Source of the DNA: Oscillatoria princeps RMCB-10
Lineage (GTDB): Bacteria; Cyanobacteriota; Cyanobacteriia; Cyanobacteriales; Oscillatoriaceae
Length of the DNA stretch: 35,672 bases
NCBI GenBank assembly: GCA_019359235.1
Contig: JAHHHT010000050.1
Span: 1-35,672 of the forward strand
Reading direction: 5' to 3'
This document shows positions 7,485-15,194 of this stretch, piece after piece. The notes under the pieces were generated by a model. It was not told the DNA's origin. It ran no database searches and saw only the letters and a list, made by a program, of their open reading frames with translations. The position numbers and the translations under genes are program-made. The stretch's first letter is position 1. Each line of letters opens with the position of its first letter.

Positions 7485-8812
7485 TTGTTGAGAATCTCCT
7501 TGCGGCGAATCAGGATATCTGCCCTGACAAACTCTGGCTCATCAGCGCCGATTTCGTTGGCCAGCTGCTGGCGCAATTGCCTAGCCCCATCGAGATTTCC
7601 CCGGTCAATAAGTCGAAACAGCTCAAGTAACTCCTCCTTAATTTCCTGCGGACGTTCTGAAACACCCATCAAGTCTTCAAGAATACGATTGCTGTCTCTC
7701 CCAAATGAGCTTTCTGGACGCTTAGCGACGATACCTTCAGGTGTTTTCTCCAAGAGGTAGACCCCTTCAGGTCGCACATGGCTGACCACTTGCGGCGAAT
7801 GCGTTGTGACAATAAATTGGCAGTTTGGGAAAGTTCTTGTCAGCGCCGGTATAATCTCGCGCTGCCATTTGGGGTGAAGGTGCAGCTCAATTTCGTCAAT
7901 CAGCACAACGCCGCTTCCTTCGAGTGGTTCTGCCAGTCCCGGATTGGCAATTGCCAGCCTTCTTGCTAAATCCCCCACCATTGCCAGCAAGCATTTCTCA
8001 CCATCAGACAGCTGATTTACAATCAGCTCCTCACCTTGTTTGCTGACAGTCATTCGCAGGTGCGAGCGCCGGACGCGCAGGTTCGAGAACTCCGGTAGCA
8101 GGGAGGAGATAGCATTCCTTACTGCTTCTAGTTTACCATCTCGAAACGCAGGATTGTCTCGCCGCTCTTCATTTTCTAAATCCTCACAGCTTCTAAACCA
8201 TTGGAAAAAGCTATTGAAATTGATTGCTATACCTTGCAGAGCTTCGTCATAGGCGTCCGCTACTTTAGTAATAAGCTTATTAGGTATTTGCAAGGAGATA
8301 TCGCCAACCCCCCGACTGACAGGGTAGTAGACTGCCAGAGGTATGTTTGAGCCTGCATTAGTTTCCCTCTCCTGTCGGATGCCGGCAGTAACTCGCTTTA
8401 AGTCCGCCATATCGCTGTTTGGTTCTGCGCTCCCTTTTTCCAGAGTCTTGGTGAGAGCCCAGATCAGTTCCTGCGAGTCCAGTGAAAGTGTAATTTCGCT
8501 GCGGGTCTGGCTGGCCCCATTTTTGATGTCCTGTTCGCCAAAGAAACGATCATCTGCCAGGTCTTTTTGCTGAAATCCGCTCCGGAAGTTTTTTCCATAC
8601 AGCCTCACAGATTCACTCAAATCTTTTCTGGTTTCTGGGTCGAATACAATCCGCACCATAAACCAGGACAGGAGAATAGCGAGACAGTCAAGAATACTCG
8701 ACTTTCCCACGCCGTTGACGCCGAGGAGTACAGTTGGCTCACCGGCATCAAACTCCAGCGCCAGATCGCCGATTCCACGGAAGCCGGTCATTTTTAGGCG
8801 TTTGACTTTCAT
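7481..8812 (-). CDS. ABC-type (SMC/OLD-like) ATPase, Septu PtuA-like
   Basis: The 443-residue protein has the full ABC-ATPase set. The Walker A motif GVNGVGKSS is at 31-39, the signature LSDGEK at 268-273, the Walker B GVVLIDEIELHLHP at 301-314 and the H-loop TTHSPQ at 336-341. The coupling domain between Walker A and the signature is helical (about 50-260). No Toprim nuclease follows Walker B, so it is not an OLD nuclease. The nuclease activity is supplied by the overlapping HNH gene, which is the Septu arrangement. The C-terminal 70 residues (FGRDSNRILEDLMGVSERP onward) resemble the tail of ATPases paired with TIGR02646 HNH proteins. The start is an ATG with no clear Shine-Dalgarno. The family role is sensing infection and controlling the nuclease. 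Confidence 0.8.
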   Translation of the reverse strand: MKVKRLKMTGFRGIGDLALEFDAGEPTVLLGVNGVGKSSILDCLAILLSWFMVRIVFDPETRKDLSESVRLYGKNFRSGFQQKDLADDRFFGEQDIKNGASQTRSEITLSLDSQELIWALTKTLEKGSAEPNSDMADLKRVTAGIRQERETNAGSNIPLAVYYPVSRGVGDISLQIPNKLITKVADAYDEALQGIAINFNSFFQWFRSCEDLENEERRDNPAFRDGKLEAVRNAISSLLPEFSNLRVRRSHLRMTVSKQGEELIVNQLSDGEKCLLAMVGDLARRLAIANPGLAEPLEGSGVVLIDEIELHLHPKWQREIIPALTRTFPNCQFIVTTHSPQVVSHVRPEGVYLLEKTPEGIVAKRPESSFGRDSNRILEDLMGVSERPQEIKEELLELFRLIDRGNLDGARQLRQQLANEIGADEPEFVRADILIRRKEILNK

Positions 8813-8979
8813 CTTTTGACGCTAAGTGCACGTATAATTCTAATCTTACTAGGTATTAGACCATAGCGAGGTCACGCCAGCTCGCTGCGCTGTAGGCGTT
8901 TGCGCCGTGCTCAAGAGCGCATGCGCCGAAGCACGCTAACGCCACCCTATCTATCGCGCCTGCATAGGAAAAAATTCAC

Positions 8980-9498
8980 ATGACCCAACCTCTCCCCAGT
9001 CCTTCCCCCATGAGTGCCGGCAAAAACTTCGACCCCGCCACCCTGGAGCGCCTGCGCAAACTCAGCAATCTCCTCGACAACGCCATTGGCATCCCGGGGA
9101 CGCCTTTCAGCATAGGACTCGATTCCATCTTGGGGCTAATCCCAGGCGGCGGCGATATCATCGGAGGAATTTTCTCCGCCTATATCGTGTTCACATCAGC
9201 TCGGATGGGCTTGCCCAAAGAAACCTTGGTGCGCATGGTTCTCAACATCGTCTTGGATATCTTGATTGGCACAGTGCCGGTGCTGGGAGACTTGATGGAT
9301 TTCGCCTGGAAAGCCAATACCAAAAACATGGAGCTGCTGGAAACCAACTTAAAATATCCCCAGCCCACTACCAAAAAGGCAGATCGGTCGTTTATCATCC
9401 TGCTGCTGGTCGGTTTGATACTCTTTGTCTTAGCTGTGGCTGTTGTGAGCGCCACCCTGATTGGCGTGATCGTCAAACTGATCGCCGGCGGTTCGTAG
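8980..9498 (+). CDS. DUF4112 domain-containing membrane protein
   Basis: This 172-residue protein carries the DUF4112 pattern. ERLRKLSNLLDNAIGIPGTPFSIGLDSILGLIPGGGDIIGG (about 25-65) is its hallmark, with two Gly/Pro-rich re-entrant or membrane segments, and GTVPVLGDLMDFAWKANTKN follows. A C-terminal hydrophobic helix (about 137-165) ends the protein. The function is unknown across the family. The start ATG lies 9 nt after ATAGGAAAA, a weak Shine-Dalgarno. It is divergent from the Septu-like unit, with 167 bp between the starts, and probably not functionally tied to it. Confidence 0.82.
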   Translation: MTQPLPSPSPMSAGKNFDPATLERLRKLSNLLDNAIGIPGTPFSIGLDSILGLIPGGGDIIGGIFSAYIVFTSARMGLPKETLVRMVLNIVLDILIGTVPVLGDLMDFAWKANTKNMELLETNLKYPQPTTKKADRSFIILLLVGLILFVLAVAVVSATLIGVIVKLIAGGS

Positions 9499-9524
9499 GG
9501 CGCGCCGAACCCCCACCCCCCGCC

Positions 9525-9556
9525 AGTAGGGTGCGTTCCGGGGAACGCACCCTACT
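9525..9556. repeat. GTAGGGTGCGTTCC hairpin
   Basis: This is a 15-bp perfect stem AGTAGGGTGCGTTCC around GG and a close relative of 1029-1063. It directly abuts the minisatellite that starts at 9558. Confidence 0.7.
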
Positions 9557-9557
9557 C

Positions 9558-9791
9558 GGACGATGGAGCTCCGAGCTCGGACGATGGAGCTCCGAGCTCG
9601 GACGATGGAGCAAGGGAGCTCGAACGATGGAGCAAGGGAGCTCGGACGATGGAGCTCCGAGCTCGGACGATGGAGCTCCGAGCTCGGACGGTGGAGCTCC
9701 GAGCTCGGACGGTGGAGCTCCGAGCTCGGACGATGGAGCAAGGGAGCTCGGACGATGGAGCTCCGAGCTCGGACGATGGAGTTCAGAGCTC
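9558..9791. repeat. Minisatellite, 11 units of 21-22 bp
   Basis: Eleven head-to-tail units begin GGACG(A/G)TGGAGC. Eight are 21 bp, continuing TCCGAGCTC, or TTCAGAGCTC in the last. Units 3, 4 and 9 are 22 bp, with AAGGGAGCTC instead. Most units contain GGAGCTCC and all end in GAGCTC, so single strands can fold many ways. Because the main unit is a multiple of three without stops, several frames on both strands are open. These frames differ from any gene and are repeat artefacts. Confidence 0.9.
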
Positions 9792-9867
9792 GACTTGTAG
9801 AGACGGGACATTCATGCCTTCGTACCCACCGGCGGACTTCCCTTGATCCACAAACCTGACATCCCAC

Positions 9868-9962
9868 TCCAACCCCCAACCCCAACCCCCAACCCCCAAC
9901 CCCCAACCCCCTGACACACCAGTCCAACCCCTAACCCCTAACCCCTAACCCCTAATCTCTAA
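9868..9962. repeat. C-rich arrays: AACCCCC and telomere-like CCCCTAA
   Basis: An array of CAACCCC(C) words (9868-9912) is followed, after a 14-nt break, by four to five CCCCTAA units (about 9926-9962) decaying into CTCTAATCCCCAA. The minus strand is G-rich with regular runs of four to five G and could form G-quadruplexes. It lies just upstream of the gene at 10030. Confidence 0.8.
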
Positions 9963-10029
9963 TCCCCAACCCCGAAACAAAAGAACACCGGCGTGGGATA
10001 ATAAATCAACTGTTTTCTGCCAATCGCTG

Positions 10030-11070
10030 ATGGTTCCGCTTCCCCAGTCTCCCGACGAGCTTGCCGCTGCCCTCACCGGCATCACCGACCTAACTTTCGA
10101 GCTGCCCGATCCAGAGGACGAAGAAATTCCCGAGCCGCAATTTCAGCTGCAGCTTGACAGCGCCTGGAAAGTGTGCGATCGCTTCGACCTGCAAACCCAA
10201 ATCTGGCGGGGGCGGATCTTGCGCTCCGTGCGCGACCGAGAGAAAAAAGGCGGCGAAGGGCGCGGTAAAGGCTTCCTCAACTGGCTCAAAGAGCGAGAGA
10301 TCAGTAAAAGCCAAGCCTACGCCCTCATAGAACTGGCCAACAGCGCCGACACCCTGCTGGAAGAGGGACAGTTAGACCCCTCTAGCATTAACAACTTCAG
10401 CATGCGGGCTTTTGTGGAAACCGCCAAAGCCAGCCCGGAAATCCAGCAGCTGGTTGCAGAAGCCGCCCGCACCGGCAACCGCATCACCCGCCGCGAAGTG
10501 CGCCAGCTGGCTGACGAGTGGACAGCCATGAGTTCGGATCTCCTCCCCGAGGAAATCAAGGAAAAAGCCTCTGCCGGTTCCCTCCCCGCCAACTACCTCG
10601 CCCCCCTGGTGCGAGAAATGGAAAAATTGCCAGAATCCCACATCAGCGCCATTCAGGAGGAAGCCGCAGAGAATCCCGACGTCGATACCGTTAAAAAGCT
10701 GACCTCAGAAGCCCGCAGCCTGTCCCGCTATCTGGACGCCGCCGCCCAAGTGCAAGCCATCAGCCAGACATCCGTAGACGTAGAAATGGCCCTCGAAGAA
10801 GCCCTGCGAACCGGCTGTTTGAACACCACAGCCGATTTAGTCAAACAAGCGGCTCAGCTCGAGCAAATGATCGCCAAGCTTTACACCACCTGGAAGCGCG
10901 TTGGCAATCTGGCAGACCGGCTCTATGTAGAGACCGGCGCGAGCACCCCCAACCTGCGAGCCCTCCTCACCTGTCTCGACCGCCTAGCTCGCGACGTGAT
11001 GGAAGTCCAGCTCGGCGATGGGAGCGACCGCTCCATTCGCCTGCGAGTCCTCTCCGAGCCCGATTCCTAA
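10030..11070 (+). CDS. Conserved cyanobacterial protein of unknown function, helix-rich
   Basis: This 346-residue protein appears to belong to a family restricted to cyanobacteria, but I do not recognise a named domain with certainty. It opens with an acidic linker (PDPEDEEIPEP, about 26-36). Next comes RGRILRSVRDREKKGGEGRGKGFLNWLKEREISKSQAYALIELA (about 59-105), which reads like a helix-turn-helix resembling DUF3102/KorB-type DNA-binding segments. The rest is long amphipathic helices (VREMEKLPESHISAIQEEAAENP, SVDVEMALEEALRTG) that suggest oligomerisation. No signal peptide or membrane segment is present. A DNA-associated regulatory role is a guess from the helix-turn-helix-like stretch. The start is the ATG after the C-rich repeat array. 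No operon partner is evident. Confidence 0.75.
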   Translation: MVPLPQSPDELAAALTGITDLTFELPDPEDEEIPEPQFQLQLDSAWKVCDRFDLQTQIWRGRILRSVRDREKKGGEGRGKGFLNWLKEREISKSQAYALIELANSADTLLEEGQLDPSSINNFSMRAFVETAKASPEIQQLVAEAARTGNRITRREVRQLADEWTAMSSDLLPEEIKEKASAGSLPANYLAPLVREMEKLPESHISAIQEEAAENPDVDTVKKLTSEARSLSRYLDAAAQVQAISQTSVDVEMALEEALRTGCLNTTADLVKQAAQLEQMIAKLYTTWKRVGNLADRLYVETGASTPNLRALLTCLDRLARDVMEVQLGDGSDRSIRLRVLSEPDS

Positions 11071-11215
11071 ACAAAGCAGCCGCCCCTTTCCGGGGCGCTG
11101 CGCCCTGATCCCCAGCCAACCCGACAAAAACGTTCTGTTGCTACCCCGCGCCGGTGGGCGAAAGTCTGTCGCCGCCAGCCCTAACCGGCAAGCGCCCCTT
11201 CCCCGTATCCAGTGT

Positions 11216-11464
11216 CTATTGTTTCCGTATCAACTCACTCAAACGCTTCCAAAGATAGCGCGGGCTAAAATAGCGCCGGTACTTGGCAGCCGCTTCTTTC
11301 CCCACCAGCAGCAACCCCAGCCAGAAACAGACTTCTGCCACAACCGCCAGCACCGGCACCAGCAGAGCTTTTTGCCCCACAGGCAAAGACAAAACAGGCA
11401 AAAGCGCCACCACTCCCCAAGGTAAAAACGAGAAAACGATTAAAACCAGGCCCAAATTCCGCAT
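11216..11464 (-). CDS. Small two-helix membrane protein (transporter-suffix-like)
   Basis: The 82-residue protein has two hydrophobic helices (about 5-27 and 32-54) followed by a basic tail (GKEAAAKYRRYFSPRYLWKR). The pattern LGLVLIVFSFLPW then EVCFWLGLLLVGKEAAAKYR resembles small proteins annotated as transporter suffix domain proteins. No transport activity has been shown for those that I know of. A TTAGGAAAT just before the ATG is a fair ribosome-binding site. It probably sits in the inner or thylakoid membrane with the basic tail in the cytoplasm. Confidence 0.65.
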   Translation of the reverse strand: MRNLGLVLIVFSFLPWGVVALLPVLSLPVGQKALLVPVLAVVAEVCFWLGLLLVGKEAAAKYRRYFSPRYLWKRLSELIRKQ

Positions 11465-11620
11465 ATTTCCTAACTCTCACAGACCTCAGACCGGGGGAGT
11501 CGGAATTTTCACCAACTCCCAATCCCCCAATCCCCAAATCCCGGCGCTCAACCGCTCTGATCATGATGTCCGGTTAATTAACTGTAATCAGGCTTCGAGC
11601 GAGAACTGAGCTTTTGCCTT

Positions 11621-11662
11621 TGCCCAATCCCCCATGCCCAATGCCCCACGCCCCACGCCCAA
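11621..11662. repeat. Low-complexity CCCATGCCCAATGCCCC stretch
   Basis: Degenerate C-rich words (CCCAATCC, CCCATGCCCA, ATGCCCCACGCCCCACGCCC) occupy the few bases between the small membrane protein and the end of the SDR gene. Similar filler lies at 18880-18905 and, as a clean tandem array, at 24718-24759. Confidence 0.55.
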
Positions 11663-11665
11663 GGT

Positions 11666-12385
11666 TTAGATATTCCAACCGCCCGAGACTTCCACAACTT
11701 GACCGGTGATGTAATCCGAATCCGGGGCGATAAAGAAATCCACAGCACGCACCAGCTCATTGAGAGTGGCGGGGCGACCGCAAGGGATTTGATCCAGAGG
11801 TTGACTCACAGAGTTTTCGGCGACCCCAGGCGAAACGACATTAGCGGTAATGTTATATTTTACTAGCTGCTTAGCCAGGGATTTTGTGTACAGAATAATT
11901 CCAGTTTTAGCGATCGCATACGGGACGATCGAGGGACGAGCAATTAGCTGCTGTGCTCCGGCGAACCCCAGGTTGACTATGCGACCCCAACCTGCTGCTT
12001 TCAGGTGAGGCAGAGCCGCTTGAGTGACGTAAAAAGTGGCATTCAAGTTTGAATTTAATATTTCATGCCACTCTTCGACATTAACTTCTTCTATTGATTT
12101 CTTAAGGTAGTTGCCCACATTATTGACTACCACCGACAGTCCCCCCAACTGCTCCGCCGCACTGTCCACCAAATAGCGCACTTCCTCGGGCTTTGTCACA
12201 TCAGCTTGCAGGGTCAAAGCTTTAACTCCCAAGGCTACAGCAGAATCAGCTACTTCTTTAGCTGCTGACAGACTGCGATTATAATGCACTGCTACGTCAA
12301 AACCTTTGCTCGCTAAATCCAGCGCAATTGCTCGCCCAATCCCTTTTGCCGCTCCGGTAACCAAAGCTTTCTTAAGCCTTGCCAT
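11666..12385 (-). CDS. Classical SDR oxidoreductase (FabG-like) lacking the usual Ser
   Basis: The 239-residue protein is a classical short-chain dehydrogenase. The NAD(P)-binding TGAAKGIGRA spans residues 10-19, NNVG is at 88-91, the catalytic Y156-AIA-K160 follows, and it ends GQVVEVSGGWNI. The segment where the active-site Ser normally sits reads RIVNLGFAGA (135-144), so the Ser of the usual ISS motif is absent. Related SDRs with a Gly-Phe there exist, but the substrate is unknown. The start overlaps the end of the upstream NUDIX gene by 14 bp, indicating co-transcription and probable translational coupling. It could act on a metabolite released by the NUDIX hydrolase, which is inference only. 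Confidence 0.8.
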   Translation of the reverse strand: MARLKKALVTGAAKGIGRAIALDLASKGFDVAVHYNRSLSAAKEVADSAVALGVKALTLQADVTKPEEVRYLVDSAAEQLGGLSVVVNNVGNYLKKSIEEVNVEEWHEILNSNLNATFYVTQAALPHLKAAGWGRIVNLGFAGAQQLIARPSIVPYAIAKTGIILYTKSLAKQLVKYNITANVVSPGVAENSVSQPLDQIPCGRPATLNELVRAVDFFIAPDSDYITGQVVEVSGGWNI

Positions 12386-12806
12386 TTGTTTGCTCTAAAT
12401 AATTTTCAATCAGTACGCGGGTGTAAGTGTTTAGAGGGTAGCGCAATGCTTCTTGTGGGAGAGCCCACTCCCACTCCACAATTTCTTCATTGGGTGTGAC
12501 GTTTTCCGCCGCCGCTGCGGCGTAGTAGTTGACCAGCACAAAGTGCGCTTCTTTGTAAAACTGGGGGTCGATTACCGCTTCCTGCAATAGCGCAAAACGA
12601 ATCTCAGTAAGTTCCAGCCCCACTTCCTCGCGAAATTCGCGCACAAGCGCAGCTTCTAGGGATTCCCCCCACTCCACTTTCCCCCCTGGCACGCCCCACA
12701 AACCTGTCCATTTAGTAGTTTTTACGATTAAAACTCGACTTTCAGAGCCGGTCACTAAAGCTCCTACGGTAACAATTGGCAGAAGGTTTTTCTCGGTTTG
12801 GTTCAC
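12372..12806 (-). CDS. NUDIX hydrolase
   Basis: The 144-residue protein has the complete Nudix box at 42-64: G42-x5-E48-x7-R56-E57-x2-E60-E61-x-G63. It hydrolyses a nucleoside diphosphate linked to another moiety, with Mg bound by the EE pair. Length and N-terminal IVTVGALVTGSESRVLIVKT fit the MutT/ADP-ribose pyrophosphatase range, but the substrate cannot be named. The first codon available is GTG at 12806, and no in-frame ATG would retain the first strand. It is the first gene of a two-gene unit with the SDR downstream. Confidence 0.85.
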   Translation of the reverse strand: MNQTEKNLLPIVTVGALVTGSESRVLIVKTTKWTGLWGVPGGKVEWGESLEAALVREFREEVGLELTEIRFALLQEAVIDPQFYKEAHFVLVNYYAAAAAENVTPNEEIVEWEWALPQEALRYPLNTYTRVLIENYLEQTNGKA

Positions 12807-12898
12807 GACTGGCTCTTGAATTTAGATGCTAGCAATCATTCTACTCTATTTGTAAATTTTTGGCTCGGTGGGCTATTTCCAACAGAAGACCGCTTTAT

Positions 12899-13216
12899 CT
12901 ATTTAAGTAAACCCCACCCATTAATCTCTATGGTTTTCACTGGACAAATCCTGTGGGAGTCGGGCGCGGCTTCGGACTGGGTGCGCAGAGCTAATGCCGC
13001 CCAAAGGTAAGCGCGATTCGCGCCTTGACAAGAGGCTTGCAGCCGACTGAACTTTATAGAATTTTCGGTGCGAGCGCAATACCCAGTTCCCTTGGCTCCA
13101 GCTTGTGCCGTCCATCTCCCTGAGCGCGAAGAACGCCCAGATCGGCTCTCGTCAGAAATCTGATTGAGTGCCAGCCACAGCTTTTCGATTTGTTGTGGCT
13201 CACTGTATCTGGGCAT
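12899..13216 (-). CDS. Small hypothetical protein, doubtful
   Basis: This 105-residue frame begins MPRYSEPQQIEKLWLALNQI, which looks like a genuine helical N-terminus, then becomes Ser/Gly/Arg-rich and low in typical coding character. No domain is recognised and no ribosome-binding site precedes the ATG. It may be a degraded gene whose first 25 residues are still legible, or it may be chance. It is divergent from nothing and has no operon partner. Confidence 0.3.
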   Translation of the reverse strand: MPRYSEPQQIEKLWLALNQISDESRSGRSSRSGRWTAQAGAKGTGYCARTENSIKFSRLQASCQGANRAYLWAALALRTQSEAAPDSHRICPVKTIEINGWGLLK

Positions 13217-13711
13217 ACGCTACAAACCGGACGATCTTATCTTACTCCACGCCGGCGTCAACCTTTAACAATCTTTTAATACTTCCGACCGCCGCACTCG
13301 CACTTCTGTCCGCTCTCACCCAAACCGATCCGCCGGCGCGTCGTGTGGGTGAGAGCGGGGACTCCTGACAGGGCGACAATTTCTTGAAACAGCCGCGCGC
13401 GCGACCGAGCCCGCTCCTTTGCGGCCAGCCCCGATATATTGGCAGCCGCTTAATCAGAGCCTTTATATTTCAAGCTCTAGCGAACTTTAGCCAGGTGCGG
13501 CGGATGATTCTACTCTCACCGCCTGGGTGGGCCAAGGCTGGCGGGGCCGGCAGCCCCGACGCCGGCAGCGCTCAGTCAGACCGCATTCTTGCGCTCACCG
13601 GCGGTTTTGAGCACTGGGGGAAGAGCATCTCGCACCGGCAGGCAGGCCAACAGCGAGCCGGTGCCCGCTCGGGAAAATCCCTGACGCCGCGCCGGCGGGG
13701 GTCAGGGCCGA
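13217..13711. other. Gene-free stretch
   Basis: About 500 bases with high GC and many CCGGC words. The frames on both strands are short and have no recognisable similarity. It follows, on the minus strand, the ABC permease remnant and could hold further decayed parts of that gene, but translating the minus strand by eye showed no matching segments. Confidence 0.45.
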
Positions 13712-14008
13712 TTAGGATTGGAGCGGGTGCCCCCACTTGAGTGCCTGGAAGATAGGGATCGCCTGCAGTGGGAGCGGAATCACCCGCGTGGCGAGAACAG
13801 CCTGCGCAATAGCTTGCCGGCCCCTAAAATTAAACCGGGCCAAGGCGTAACCCGCCAGCGCCCGGACAGACACCTGAAAGCCCACAGCCAGCCCCACTCT
13901 CGGTAGAACTGGCACGCGACCGGCAGCAAGTTGCCCCGCTGCCACGCCTCCTGACAGGTTCTGCAGGCGTTCCAGACTTCCGGCGGAGCCGGCCTGCCGG
14001 CGAGACAT
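13712..14008 (-). pseudogene. Remnant of a MalG-type ABC sugar permease
   Basis: The central part of this 98-residue frame reads VSVRALAGYALARFNFRGRQ and then VLATRVIPLPLQAIPIFQ. This is the stretch before and at the start of the third helix of MalG/UgpE-like inner-membrane permeases, which usually read SLAGYALARxxFxGR followed by IP-rich sequence. The N-terminal 35 residues do not fit the family, and the frame ends directly after the IPIFQALKW block, well before the EAA loop that contacts the ATPase. Intact permeases are about 270-290 residues, so only about a quarter survives. No other transporter genes are nearby. The identification rests on recognised motifs, not on an alignment. Confidence 0.5.
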
Positions 14009-14318
14009 TATCCATATTGCTGTAAGGCCGGCAATTTATCAGATTTACTTATAGGTTTGAAAGCGAATCAAAATCAGTTCAGTGCCCGTGATTTGCTAAT
14101 ATGCTCTGAGCGATACTTTTTTTTTACGCTCTCGGCTGATAGAGGCGCTGTCTGTGCAACTCTTCAGAATTGCGGAGTCCGGCAAGAGGAGTAAATCCTG
14201 CATTGAAAGTAGGTAAATTACACTATAAGCTTAAAGGTACGCTGAAATTTAACCAAAACCCCTAGAGTGTAAGGTTCGCTCTACCATCTACTACCCTTGC
14301 GCAGGAGAAAAGACACCT
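14009..14318. other. Upstream region of ado
   Basis: About 310 bases with an AT-rich segment (14035-14130, including a run of nine T) followed by the leader of the alkane gene. AGGAG at 14303-14307 lies 11 nt before the ado ATG and is its probable ribosome-binding site. I could not fix a -10 box with confidence. Confidence 0.5.
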
Positions 14319-15014
14319 ATGCCGCAGCTTGAGGCCAGCCCAGCAATAGACTTCCACAGCGAAACCTACAAGGACGCCTACAGCCGCATCAACGCCATTG
14401 TGATTGAAGGCGAACAAGAGGCCAATGACAACTACATCAAACTGGCTGAACTGCTGCCGGATCACAAGGATGAGTTGATTGGCTTGTCCAAAATGGAACT
14501 CCGCCACATGAAAGGGTTCCAAGCCTGTGGCCGGAATCTCCAGGTGACGCCAGATATGGAGTTTGCCCGCAAGTTCTTTGCTGGCCTGCACCGGAATTTC
14601 CAAGAAGCCGCTGCTCAAGGTCGCACTGTAACATGCTTGCTGATTCAGTCGCTGATTATTGAGTGCTTTGCGATCGCGGCGTACAACATCTACATCCCCG
14701 TGGCAGACGACTTTGCCCGCAAAATCACCGAAGGCGTCGTCAAGGACGAATACTCCCACCTCAACTTCGGCGAAAAGTGGCTCAAAGCACACTTTGAAGA
14801 GTCCAAAGCAGAACTGGAGCAAGCCAACCGGCAAAACCTGCCCCTGGTCTGGCGGATGCTCAACGAAGTCGAAGCCGACGCCAAAATCCTGGGCATGGAA
14901 AAAGACGCCCTGGTGGAGGACTTCATGATTGCCTACGGTGAAGCCCTCAGCAACATTGGCTTCAGCCCCCGCGAACTGATGCGCCTGTCCGCCTACGGTC
15001 TGGCCTCTGTCTGA
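14319..15014 (+). CDS. ado: Aldehyde-deformylating oxygenase (alkane synthase)
   Basis: This 231-residue ferritin-like di-iron enzyme converts fatty aldehydes to (n-1) alkanes plus formate, using O2 and external electrons. Length and sequence match the cyanobacterial family exactly. The iron ligands are at the same positions as in Synechococcus elongatus: E32, E60 and H63 ([10 protein letters not shown]), E115 ([12 protein letters not shown]), E144 and H147 ([15 protein letters not shown]). The substrate aldehyde comes from acyl-ACP reductase, encoded just downstream. Both act at or near membranes, and the C15-C17 hydrocarbons end in thylakoid and cytoplasmic membranes. The strong terminator after the stop indicates a largely monocistronic message. 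Confidence 0.98.
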   Translation: MPQLEASPAIDFHSETYKDAYSRINAIVIEGEQEANDNYIKLAELLPDHKDELIGLSKMELRHMKGFQACGRNLQVTPDMEFARKFFAGLHRNFQEAAAQGRTVTCLLIQSLIIECFAIAAYNIYIPVADDFARKITEGVVKDEYSHLNFGEKWLKAHFEESKAELEQANRQNLPLVWRMLNEVEADAKILGMEKDALVEDFMIAYGEALSNIGFSPRELMRLSAYGLASV

Positions 15015-15064
15015 TGCCCTCAGGGAAGCCACCAGCCTGTTGAGCCCAAATTCGCCCAATTTAC

Positions 15065-15100
15065 GGCAGGGCGCGGCGTGCCGCGCCCCTGCTTTTTTTT
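15065..15100 (+). terminator. Rho-independent terminator after ado
   Basis: A GC-rich hairpin (GCAGGGCGCGGC, loop GT, GCCGCGCCCCTGC with one bulged C) is followed at once by eight T. It is 50 nt past the ado stop and about 95 nt before aar. It separates the two alkane genes into different transcription units, so aar must have its own promoter in the AT-rich 15118-15160 region. Confidence 0.88.
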
Positions 15101-15194
15101 CGCGCCCCTCTGCTGTGTTTGTGATTAAATAATATTTAACATTTTTTTAATTACCCGCTCGCCCCCTGATTCACCGGCTTACTGGTAGAACTTC

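Noticed and set aside
6488-8979. Retron around the HNH/ATPase pair
   Set aside because: HNH proteins of this family occur with retrons, but no reverse transcriptase or structured msr-msd candidate is seen on either side.
9558-9791. CRISPR array
   Set aside because: Units abut one another with no spacers, and no cas gene is present.
9430-9927. Long open frames on both strands across the minisatellite
   Set aside because: They exist only because the 21-bp unit lacks stops in several frames. The translations are pure unit repeats with no ribosome-binding site or domain.
9926-9962. Eukaryotic telomere or chromosome end
   Set aside because: The array is short and internal, between bacterial genes, and the gene content is cyanobacterial.
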